This document shows, one piece after another, positions 42,633-49,098 of a stretch of 49,098 bases of DNA. Origin of the DNA: Chloroflexota bacterium. GTDB lineage: Bacteria > Chloroflexota > Anaerolineae > Promineifilales > Promineifilaceae. The first letter of the stretch is position 1. Each line of letters begins with the position of its first letter. Both the position numbers and the translations under genes were made by a program. The stretch spans positions 1 through 49,098 of the forward strand of contig JAKEFB010000242.1 of assembly GCA_022616275.1 (NCBI GenBank), in the 5' to 3' direction. The notes below the pieces were generated by a model. It was not told the DNA's origin. It was given only the letters and a program-made list of their open reading frames with translations, and did no database searches.

Positions 42633-42697
42633 AGTAATTGAGTAATTGAATAATTACGAATTACCCAATTACCCAATTACTTAATTACTCAATTACT
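42633..42697. repeat. AT-rich octamer-repeat hairpin between rplX and rplE
   Basis: The right half is five successive 8-base AATTACNN units (about 42659-42698). The left half, agtaattgagtaattga and onward, is its approximate reverse complement. The array reaches into the rplX stop codon. The low GC contrasts strongly with the flanking genes. Confidence 0.85.
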
Positions 42698-43028
42698 AAT
42701 CAATCTCTTTCCCACTCTTCTTCGAGTAACGGACACGGACGAACTGGTCGCCTTCTTTGAGTCGGCGATACCCGATGCGGGTCAGTTCGCCGGTGTGGGG
42801 GCAGACCAGCATCACGTTCGAAGCGTCAATCGAGGCCTCGAATTCAATGATGCCACCCTGCGCCGGCGTCCGGCCGCCGGTAGGCCGTGGGCGCTGGTGC
42901 TTCTTCACGATGTTCACGCCTGAAACCACCACCCGGTTTTCTTTGGGGAGTACCCGCTGTACTGTCCCCCGCAGGCCCTTATCGTTGCCTGCGATTACTT
43001 CAACCTGGTCACCTTTCTTAATACGCAT
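42696..43028 (-). CDS. rplX: 50S ribosomal protein uL24
   Basis: ATG at 43028 gives 110 residues starting [20 protein letters not shown], with the KOW motif, then [15 protein letters not shown] and [21 protein letters not shown] two codons upstream is not preferred. The final codon and stop fall in the AT-rich repeat. Confidence 0.97.
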   Translation of the reverse strand: MRIKKGDQVEVIAGNDKGLRGTVQRVLPKENRVVVSGVNIVKKHQRPRPTGGRTPAQGGIIEFEASIDASNVMLVCPHTGELTRIGYRRLKEGDQFVRVRYSKKSGKEID

Positions 43029-43054
43029 TTTCAATCCCCGTTACCACTTGCCAG

Positions 43055-43426
43055 TTACAGCACTTCGGGCGCGAGCGACAGGATACGGCTGTATCCCCTC
43101 TCCCGCAGTTCCCGGGCCACTGGTCCAAACACACGTGTGCCGATGGGGTTTTTACCTTCGGCGTCCAGGATGACGGCCGCATTGTCGTCAAAGCTGATAT
43201 AGCTGCCATCCTCGCGCCGGTAGGCCTTCTTGGTCCGCACAATAACCGCCTTTACGATACTACTCTTCTTTAACTGAGCGTTGGGCACCGCTTTCTTAAC
43301 AGTGGCCACAACCACGTCGCCCACCGCCCCATACTTGCGGCCGGTGCTACCAACAACCTGGATCACCAAAAGTTCGCGGGCCCCAGAATTATCGGCAACG
43401 TTCAAGCGAGTTTCCTGTTGGATCAT
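43055..43426 (-). CDS. rplN: 50S ribosomal protein uL14
   Basis: The 123-residue product shows [52 protein letters not shown] and [20 protein letters not shown], a standard L14. Confidence 0.98.
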   Translation of the reverse strand: MIQQETRLNVADNSGARELLVIQVVGSTGRKYGAVGDVVVATVKKAVPNAQLKKSSIVKAVIVRTKKAYRREDGSYISFDDNAAVILDAEGKNPIGTRVFGPVARELRERGYSRILSLAPEVL

Positions 43427-43472
43427 CTCTCACGCCTCTTTTTCTCTAGCCTAATCGGCGCCTGACCGGCCC

Positions 43473-43724
43473 CTAACTGGCCCGCTCCAGGATAGACACT
43501 ACAGCCCAACGCTTATGCCGGCTAATCGGCCGGGACTCGATAATCTCGACCCTGTCGCCAATCTGGCAGGCGTTCGCCTCGTCGTGAGCCTTATACTTCT
43601 TCACCTGGCGCATCACTTTGCCGTAAATCGGGTGCCGCTTGATCGTTTCTACCGCCACGACAACCGTTTTATCCATTTTGTCACTGGTTACAGTGCCAGT
43701 AAGACGCTTCCGTTGTTCTCTCAT
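43473..43724 (-). CDS. rpsQ: 30S ribosomal protein uS17
   Basis: The 83-residue protein has [40 protein letters not shown] and [20 protein letters not shown], all S17 hallmarks. It overlaps rpmC by four bases. Confidence 0.98.
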   Translation of the reverse strand: MREQRKRLTGTVTSDKMDKTVVVAVETIKRHPIYGKVMRQVKKYKAHDEANACQIGDRVEIIESRPISRHKRWAVVSILERAS

Positions 43725-44134
43725 CTTCCCTTACCTACCTGTTGGCTATTGGCTTGGCGATATTTGCGTCCCTTAGGCTTCTTCTTATTCAAATCCACCA
43801 GTGTCGTGGCCAACTCCTTGTCCTTGTCATCCGCAAACTGGACCACCCAGGCGCCGTCCTCATAGTCGAAATGGGACTCCGCCTGCCATTCCTTGCCACT
43901 CAGGGCCGCCGCAACCTCCGGCTGTTTCAGGGCAGCTTCAATTGCTAGCTGGCGCATACCCAACACATTTTCCAGCCGGGCAATTTCCCGGCGAACCCGC
44001 CGCAGGCTGGAGACATCCTCCAGGCGAGCCGAGGCCTTCTGAAAGCGGAGGTTAAATAGCTCCTCCCGGGCGTTATCCAGCTTTTCCTGCAGCTTCTCGT
44101 CGCTCATCTGGCGCAATTCGACAATATTCGACAT
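43721..44134 (-). CDS. rpmC: 50S ribosomal protein uL29 with a long C-terminal extension
   Basis: Residues 1-65 are a normal L29 ([20 protein letters not shown], then [20 protein letters not shown] and [12 protein letters not shown]). Family members usually end near there, but this one continues to 137 residues with an acidic/aromatic segment ([20 protein letters not shown]) and a basic tail ([20 protein letters not shown]). Four-base and one-base overlaps with rpsQ and rplP show that the frame is fixed by its neighbours, so the extension is genuine. Confidence 0.93.
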   Translation of the reverse strand: MSNIVELRQMSDEKLQEKLDNAREELFNLRFQKASARLEDVSSLRRVRREIARLENVLGMRQLAIEAALKQPEVAAALSGKEWQAESHFDYEDGAWVVQFADDKDKELATTLVDLNKKKPKGRKYRQANSQQVGKGR

Positions 44135-44553
44135 TACAAATTACCCCCTTCTCGCGTCACAATTTGCGTTCTAATAGGTAATTTGTAGCCAGCCAGGTTC
44201 AAGGCCTCACGGGCGACATCTTCGCTGACACCGGACAACTCAAACATGATCCGGCCGGGCTTGACTACGGCGACCCAGTGGTCTACTGAACCCTTGCCCT
44301 TACCCATGCGGGTTTCGGCCGGCTTGGCCGTCACCGGCTTATCGGGGAAGATACGGACCCAATATTTGCCACGACGGCGCATGTGGCGGACCATCGCCCG
44401 GCGTACCGCCTCTATCTGGCGGCTGGTGATCCAGCCCGGCTCCAGCGCCTGTAGGCCAAACTCACCATAGCTTAGCTCGGTGCCGCCCTTGGCCATTCCT
44501 TTCATACGGCCACGAAATTGTTTGCGATATTTCACGCGCTTTGGCATTAACAT
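44134..44553 (-). CDS. rplP: 50S ribosomal protein uL16
   Basis: The 139-residue protein begins [20 protein letters not shown] and has [20 protein letters not shown] and [20 protein letters not shown], canonical for L16. Confidence 0.98.
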   Translation of the reverse strand: MLMPKRVKYRKQFRGRMKGMAKGGTELSYGEFGLQALEPGWITSRQIEAVRRAMVRHMRRRGKYWVRIFPDKPVTAKPAETRMGKGKGSVDHWVAVVKPGRIMFELSGVSEDVAREALNLAGYKLPIRTQIVTREGGNL

Positions 44554-44558
44554 AGTTC

Positions 44559-45224
44559 TTACTCGCTGATGTAAACGTCGGTTGCCTCAGCCTTCTGCGG
44601 CAGAACCTCGCCGTTGTAAATCCAGACCTTGACGCCAATCCGGCCGAAGGTCGTCAGCGCCTCGGCAAAACCAAAGTCCAGGTCGGCGCGCAGGGTATTA
44701 CGCGGCACACGGCCGTCCCACATCTTTTCCTTGCGGGCCATTTCTGCGCCGGCCAGCCGGCCGCCACACTCAATGCGAATCCCTTCCACACCCTGGCGCA
44801 TGGCCTGCATCACGGCCCGCTTCATCGCCCGGCTGTGCGAAATACGGCGATCAAGCTGGCCGGCAATATTTTCAGCTACCAGTTGGGCATTGGTATCCGG
44901 CTGGGAGATTTCTTCGACGTCCAGCTTCACTGATTTGCCCGTCAGATCCCTCAGCTTGCCGCGCAGCTCCTTAACAGTGGCCCCTTTACGGCCGATGACG
45001 ATGCCCGGCTTAGAAGTATGAATCACAATCTGCACTTGATTAGGAAACCGCTCAATTGTAGTTTTGGCAATTCCCGCCTTAGGCAACTCTGCGTTGATCA
45101 TGCGGCGGATGGCGAAATCTTCCTTCAGCAGATCGCGGTACTTCCCGCCTTCCGCGTACCAGCGGGTATTCCAATCTTTAATCACCTTCAGGCGAAATCC
45201 AGTAGGATGTACTTTACGTCCCAA
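44559..45224 (-). CDS. rpsC: 30S ribosomal protein uS3
   Basis: [20 protein letters not shown] starts the 221-residue protein. The KH domain reads [20 protein letters not shown], and the C-terminal domain has [20 protein letters not shown]. Standard S3. Confidence 0.98.
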   Translation of the reverse strand: MGRKVHPTGFRLKVIKDWNTRWYAEGGKYRDLLKEDFAIRRMINAELPKAGIAKTTIERFPNQVQIVIHTSKPGIVIGRKGATVKELRGKLRDLTGKSVKLDVEEISQPDTNAQLVAENIAGQLDRRISHSRAMKRAVMQAMRQGVEGIRIECGGRLAGAEMARKEKMWDGRVPRNTLRADLDFGFAEALTTFGRIGVKVWIYNGEVLPQKAEATDVYISE

Positions 45225-45240
45225 GGCTATATCTCCTTCC

Positions 45241-45615
45241 TTAACTCCAATCCGTCACTTCCCGCTCCGCCAGGACAACAGTAATGTGCGAAGAGCGGCG
45301 CATAACCGGCTTAAACCGACCACGGGCGCCAAAGCGACCACCATAGGGCGCCAAACGGTGCCGCGGTCCTTCGTCAGCGGAAATGCGGCTTACAAACAGT
45401 TCGCCAATTTCCAAGCCAAAGTTCTGTTCCGCGTTGGCTATGGCCGACTGAATCAACTTGTACACCGGCTCGGCCGCCCGCTGGGGCATGAACCGTAGCA
45501 TGTCCAGCGCTTCCTGGGCGCCTTTGCCACGCACGGCGTCTACCACCAGCCGAACCTTACGCGGTGAAATGGGAATGTACTTGGCGACCGCTCTGACCTC
45601 GAATGCCTCAGCCAT
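45241..45615 (-). CDS. rplV: 50S ribosomal protein uL22
   Basis: The 124-residue product has AKYIPISPRKVRLVVDAVRG and the long beta-hairpin end with GPRHRLAPYGGRFGARGRFK followed by SSHITVVLAE. The hairpin lines the peptide tunnel. Confidence 0.97.
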   Translation of the reverse strand: MAEAFEVRAVAKYIPISPRKVRLVVDAVRGKGAQEALDMLRFMPQRAAEPVYKLIQSAIANAEQNFGLEIGELFVSRISADEGPRHRLAPYGGRFGARGRFKPVMRRSSHITVVLAEREVTDWS

Positions 45616-45617
45616 AG

Positions 45618-45902
45618 TTACCGGCGACCTCCCTTCTTTTCGGCTTTGCTCACGTGCCCACGAAAAGTGCGCGTTGGCGCAAACTCTCCCAGCTTATGGC
45701 CAACCATGTTCTCCGTGATGTAAATGGGCACATGTCGCCGGCCGTCGTGGATGGCGATGGTGTGGCCCACCATCTGGGGAAAAATGGTACTGGCCCGCGA
45801 CCAGGTACGAATGACCTGCCGGCCGCCGCTGGTATTCAGGCGTTCAACTTTTTCCAACAAACTCGGGGCTATAAAAGGCCCTTTCTTTAATGAACGTGAC
45901 AT
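45618..45902 (-). CDS. rpsS: 30S ribosomal protein uS19
   Basis: [20 protein letters not shown], then [20 protein letters not shown] and [18 protein letters not shown], are canonical S19 (94 residues). Confidence 0.98.
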   Translation of the reverse strand: MSRSLKKGPFIAPSLLEKVERLNTSGGRQVIRTWSRASTIFPQMVGHTIAIHDGRRHVPIYITENMVGHKLGEFAPTRTFRGHVSKAEKKGGRR

Positions 45903-45916
45903 CGTTCTCCTACCTC

Positions 45917-46756
45917 CTACCGACGCTTCTTCGTACGGCGACGGAAGATAAACTTGTCGGTCGCCTTGTTATGACGCGTACGCTTACCCAGCGCTGGCTT
46001 ACCCCAAGGAGTTTTCGGACCCGGCATACCAATGGGCGAACGGCCTTCACCACCACCGTGTGGATGGTCGCGTGGCGTCATCGCCGAGCCACGCACCGTC
46101 GGGCGGATACCCATGTGGCGTTTGCGGCCGGCCTTGCCCAGCTTCACATTGCCATGCTCCACGTTGCCCACCTGGCCGACCGTCGCCAGGCAATCCTGGC
46201 GGATGAGCCGCTCCTCGCCAGAGGGCAGCCGGACCATGGCATAGTTCCGATCTTCCTTGGCCAAAATTTGCGCCGACGTGCCGGCTGCGCGGGCCAACTG
46301 GCCGCCACGGCCAACCTGCAATTCAATATTATGGATCATCGTGCCCTGAGGGATATTGCGCAACGGTAATGTGTTCCCCGGCCGGATGTCGGCGCTGGGG
46401 CTGCTGAGCACTTTATCACCCACCTGCAACCCAAGGGGGGCAACGATATACCGCTTCTCGCCGTCGGCGTATACCACCAGGGCAATCCGGGCCGACCGGT
46501 TGGGATCGTACTCAACTGTGGTCACTCGCCCAGGAATACCCAATTTATCACGCCGGAAATCAATATCCCGGTAACGGCGCTTATGGCCACCACCACGATG
46601 GCGGATGGTGATCTTGCCGCGCACGTTACGGCCGCCCCGCTTGCGCATACCCTGGGTGAGGGAGCGCTCCGGCGTAGGGCGGGTTACTTCTTCAAACGTC
46701 TGGCCGCTCATGCCACGGCGACCAGGAGAAGTTGGTTTATAAACTTTAATCGGCAT
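45917..46756 (-). CDS. rplB: 50S ribosomal protein uL2
   Basis: ATG at 46756 follows GGAGG and gives 279 residues starting [20 protein letters not shown]; 18 upstream in-frame codons lack L2 character. Motifs are [16 protein letters not shown], and the peptidyl-transferase region [20 protein letters not shown] followed by GRSPIG, which contains the conserved His. Confidence 0.97.
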   Translation of the reverse strand: MPIKVYKPTSPGRRGMSGQTFEEVTRPTPERSLTQGMRKRGGRNVRGKITIRHRGGGHKRRYRDIDFRRDKLGIPGRVTTVEYDPNRSARIALVVYADGEKRYIVAPLGLQVGDKVLSSPSADIRPGNTLPLRNIPQGTMIHNIELQVGRGGQLARAAGTSAQILAKEDRNYAMVRLPSGEERLIRQDCLATVGQVGNVEHGNVKLGKAGRKRHMGIRPTVRGSAMTPRDHPHGGGEGRSPIGMPGPKTPWGKPALGKRTRHNKATDKFIFRRRTKKRR

Positions 46757-46839
46757 TTTTCCTCCAGAGACGGACGCCAGGCCTTGCTGTGCGGGGGAAC
46801 AAGACCCCACCGAACGCCAGACCCTCGCCCCTGCTTGGT

Positions 46840-47133
46840 TTATACACCTTCAAACAGGTCAATCGTATCGCCTGGCGCCAACGTCACAACCGCCTTTTTG
46901 TATCCAGGCTTGCGGATGGTCAACCGCCGCCAGCGACGGGCTCGTTTGGCGGGGAAGTTCATGACCCGCACTTTTTCCACTTCTACGTCAGGCCAGGCTA
47001 GTTCAATGGCTTCCTTGATCTGCATTTTGTTGGCTCGCGAATCCACGACAAATGTATACTGGTTGTAGGTGCCTGCCATATAATCACTTTTCTCGGTGAT
47101 CACCGGCCGGCGAATAATTTCACGCCAATGCAT
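46840..47133 (-). CDS. rplW: 50S ribosomal protein uL23
   Basis: The 97-residue protein has [34 protein letters not shown] and a basic [10 protein letters not shown]-like region ([20 protein letters not shown]), consistent with L23 at the tunnel exit. Confidence 0.96.
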   Translation of the reverse strand: MHWREIIRRPVITEKSDYMAGTYNQYTFVVDSRANKMQIKEAIELAWPDVEVEKVRVMNFPAKRARRWRRLTIRKPGYKKAVVTLAPGDTIDLFEGV

Positions 47134-47136
47134 CTC

Positions 47137-47796
47137 TTATTCCTCCTCATCCATCCCGGCCGCCACAGCCAGGTCGTCGCCCAGGAACCCTTCCAACACT
47201 TCCAGGGCTGCCAGGGGCATGATGAGCTTGTCGTGGCCCAACAGGTCGCGAATATTCAGGTAAGTGGCCCGCAGCGTTTTCACATCTGGCAAGTTGCGCG
47301 CCGACTTTTCCACGTTGTCATCTCGCTCGGCCATCAGCACCAGGGCGCTGCCATCGCCCACCAGGCGACGGACAACACCGACCATTTCTTTGGTCTTGGG
47401 CTGATCCAGCTCCAGCCGGTCCAGCACGACGATATCGCCACCCTGGGCCTTGACTGTCAGGGCCGAGCGCAGCGCCGCTCGCCGCATTTTGCGCGGCATG
47501 TCCTTCTCGTAAGAGCGCGGCTGCGGCCCGTGGGCAATACCACCGCCCACGAAAATAGGCGCCCGCTTGCTGCCGTGGCGAGCCCGGCCGGTCCCCTTCT
47601 GGCGGTACCACTTGGCCCCCGTCCGGTTAACCTCGGCACGGGTCTTGGTCTTGTGAGTGCCCTGGCGCTTATTGGCCAGTTGGCGGACTAAGGCCTGGTG
47701 CATCAGGTCACGGTTAACTTGTTGTTCAAAAACAGCGGGCGAGAGTTCGATGGTCCCGACCTCGTCGCCAGCCATGTTGAGAACCGAAACTTTCAT
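47137..47796 (-). CDS. rplD: 50S ribosomal protein uL4
   Basis: ATG at 47796 follows GAGG and gives 219 residues starting [20 protein letters not shown]. The tunnel loop reads [20 protein letters not shown], then [20 protein letters not shown]. The frame extends 28 codons further up into the rplC end and is rejected there. Confidence 0.97.
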   Translation of the reverse strand: MKVSVLNMAGDEVGTIELSPAVFEQQVNRDLMHQALVRQLANKRQGTHKTKTRAEVNRTGAKWYRQKGTGRARHGSKRAPIFVGGGIAHGPQPRSYEKDMPRKMRRAALRSALTVKAQGGDIVVLDRLELDQPKTKEMVGVVRRLVGDGSALVLMAERDDNVEKSARNLPDVKTLRATYLNIRDLLGHDKLIMPLAALEVLEGFLGDDLAVAAGMDEEE

Positions 47797-47809
47797 GACG
47801 TCCTCTCTC

Positions 47810-48478
47810 TCAACCCTTCGCCGCATCGCGAATGACGACCAGGCCGCCCTTTGTGCCCGGTACAGACCCCTTGAGTGCAATCAAGTTGCGTTCTGGGTCA
47901 ATGCGAACGACTTCCAGATTTTGTGATGTCGCTCGTTCGTTGCCCATCCGGCCGGCCATGCGTAGACCTTTAATAACGCGGCCCATGCCTGAAGTAGAAC
48001 CAATGGAGCCAGGGGCACGCCAACGGTCTGACTGGCCGTGGGTCTTGGGGCCGCCCCGGAAACCATGCCGCTTAACCACACCAGCAAAGCCCCGGCCCTT
48101 GGTCTTGCCGATAATATCTACCCGATCTCCGACCTGAAATTGCTCCACTGTCAGGATCTGGCCAACTTTATAGTCGCCGGCAGAGCCGGTGCGAAATTCT
48201 CGTAAATAACGAACTGCCGGAATGCCAGCGCTCTTCTTACGCTTCGGGTGCTCCTGGTCGGTCTTCAATAGAGCCAGGTGGCCCCGCTGTCCTTTAGTGA
48301 GCCGTTTTTCCTTAGCCTCGCCAAAACCGACCTGGACAGCCTCATAACCGTCACTTTCACTTGTCTTGACCTGTGTGACGTAGCACGGCCCTGCCTGTAC
48401 GACAGTGACAGGCATCACAACCCCATTATCGTCAATGATCTGGGTCATACCCAGTTTAAAGCCCAGTAATCCTTTCAT
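47810..48478 (-). CDS. rplC: 50S ribosomal protein uL3
   Basis: The 222-residue product shows [40 protein letters not shown] and [20 protein letters not shown], with [13 protein letters not shown], all L3 motifs. Confidence 0.98.
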   Translation of the reverse strand: MKGLLGFKLGMTQIIDDNGVVMPVTVVQAGPCYVTQVKTSESDGYEAVQVGFGEAKEKRLTKGQRGHLALLKTDQEHPKRKKSAGIPAVRYLREFRTGSAGDYKVGQILTVEQFQVGDRVDIIGKTKGRGFAGVVKRHGFRGGPKTHGQSDRWRAPGSIGSTSGMGRVIKGLRMAGRMGNERATSQNLEVVRIDPERNLIALKGSVPGTKGGLVVIRDAAKG

Positions 48479-48533
48479 TAATACCTCCCAGGACTGTCAA
48501 CGACCAGGCCAGCGTTGCATCATCCTGATTTTG

Positions 48534-48570
48534 ATAGGTGACTGTCACTTCTAAAGTGACAGTCACCTAT
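48534..48570. repeat. palindromic element, GGTGACTG-CACTT family, copy 2
   Basis: Seventeen-base perfect arms, ATAGGTGACTGTCACTT and AAGTGACAGTCACCTAT, with a 3-base loop. It covers the rpsJ stop codon and fills the rpsJ-rplC spacer. Confidence 0.88.
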
Positions 48571-48872
48571 ATCTGAATCTCAATATCCACTCCGGCCGGC
48601 AGATTTAGCCGCATCAGGGTATCAATGGTCTTCGAATCCGGGTTCAACACGTCAATCAGCCGCTTGTGCGTGCGGATCTCAAAATGCTCGTGCGAGTCCT
48701 TGTCAATGAAGGTACTGCGCCGCACGGTGAACCGCTCGATGCGGGTGGGTAGAGGAACCGGGCCTAACACTTGCGCCCCGGTCCGCTCGGCTGTGCCCAC
48801 AATCCGCTTGGCCGACTGGTCTAAGACCCGATGATCATAAGCCTTCAAACGAATACGAATTTTTTGAGCCAT
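48567..48872 (-). CDS. rpsJ: 30S ribosomal protein uS10
   Basis: The 101-residue protein starts [20 protein letters not shown] and has [20 protein letters not shown] and [15 protein letters not shown], typical S10. The stop codon lies in the right arm of a palindrome. Confidence 0.98.
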   Translation of the reverse strand: MAQKIRIRLKAYDHRVLDQSAKRIVGTAERTGAQVLGPVPLPTRIERFTVRRSTFIDKDSHEHFEIRTHKRLIDVLNPDSKTIDTLMRLNLPAGVDIEIQI

Positions 48873-48885
48873 CTGCGCCTCTTCC

Positions 48886-48916
48886 GGTGACTGTCACTTT
48901 GAAAGTGACAATCACC
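48886..48916. repeat. palindromic element, GGTGACTG-CACTT family, copy 3
   Basis: Arms GGTGACTGTCACTTT and AAAGTGACAATCACC around one base, with a single mismatch. It lies in the tuf-rpsJ spacer. Confidence 0.85.
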
Positions 48917-48930
48917 AATGTCACTTTTCC

Positions 48931-49098
48931 TTAATTCAAAATCTTAGTAATGACGCCAGCGCCAACGGTCAGACCACCTTCGCGAATGGCGAAACGGCTG
49001 CCTTCTTCCAGCGCCACCGGGGTAATCAACTTGACCTTCAAGTTGACATTGTCGCCAGGCATGACCATCTCTACCCCTTCGGGCAGCGAAATCTCGCC
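48931..49098 (-). CDS. tuf: elongation factor Tu, C-terminal 55 residues (partial at window edge)
   Basis: The minus-strand frame reads [20 protein letters not shown], then [20 protein letters not shown] and [11 protein letters not shown], the end of EF-Tu domain 3, stopping at TAA (48933-48931). The rest lies beyond the right edge. Its position before rpsJ matches the str-S10 junction common in bacteria. Confidence 0.97.
   Translation of the reverse strand, partial: GEISLPEGVEMVMPGDNVNLKVKLITPVALEEGSRFAIREGGLTVGAGVITKILN

Noticed and set aside
32486-42697. Assembly artefact as the cause of spacer repeats in the ribosomal cluster
   Set aside because: The repeats differ in unit length and sequence at each spacer, and all flanking genes are intact and correctly ordered, which argues against a systematic assembly error, although reads were not available.

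Overview
The window looks like a chromosomal segment from a GC-rich, uncultured-type member of the Chloroflexota (Anaerolineae or a related class). The reasons are the Pro/Thr-rich and VTR-repeat lipoproteins, a choice-of-anchor/CSLREA-type remnant, many short palindromes and 7- or 8-nt tandem repeats in spacers, very frequent GGCCGG-type words, and a coproporphyrin-dependent heme operon. The lineage is inferred from style only; no database was consulted.

Layout. (1) 1-4126 is an accessory, decaying region. It holds a small hypothetical ORF, a zinc-ribbon ORF without a normal start codon, a frameshifted remnant, a hypothetical gene, a BrnT/BrnA toxin-antitoxin pair, an OB-fold lipoprotein, and 3' remnants of a CSLREA-type surface protein and of a DNA methylase, with dispersed repeats between them. 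(2) 4127-9165 (+) is a compatible-solute synthesis operon: a GT4 glycosyltransferase, a glucosyl-3-phosphoglycerate synthase fused to two universal-stress-protein-like modules, a histidine phosphatase, and a second GT4 that may be mannosylglucosylglycerate synthase. (3) 9183-18468 (-) is the opposing uptake and breakdown operon: LacI regulator, sugar-binding lipoprotein, two permeases, ATPase, an (alpha/alpha)6-type glycosidase, and a GH13_18 phosphorylase that fits glucosylglycerate phosphorylase. Two LacI operators overlap its promoter. (4) 18702-29146 (+) is a regulator plus nine heme genes (hemA-C-D-B-Q-E-H-Y-L) in mostly overlapping order, giving the route from glutamyl-tRNA to heme through coproheme. 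(5) 29143-31941 (-) holds a nucleotidyltransferase, a membrane SH3-like protein and a YabN/MazG protein. (6) 31955-49098 (-) is the S10-spc-alpha ribosomal cluster from the 3' end of tuf through rpsI, with secY, adk, rpoA and truA, closed by an intrinsic terminator.

The genes suggest three linked programs: making an alpha-glucosylglycerate-type solute, recovering it by a LacI-controlled importer and phosphorylase, and self-contained heme synthesis beside the core translation cluster. The less ordinary content is the repeats. Palindromes sit in frame inside hemD and hemY, a heptanucleotide repeat is translated inside hemE, hairpins built of short tandem repeats occupy ribosomal-operon spacers, and one promoter module is shared by the toxin-antitoxin pair and the neighbouring lipoprotein gene. 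No tRNA, rRNA, CRISPR array or insertion sequence was seen.
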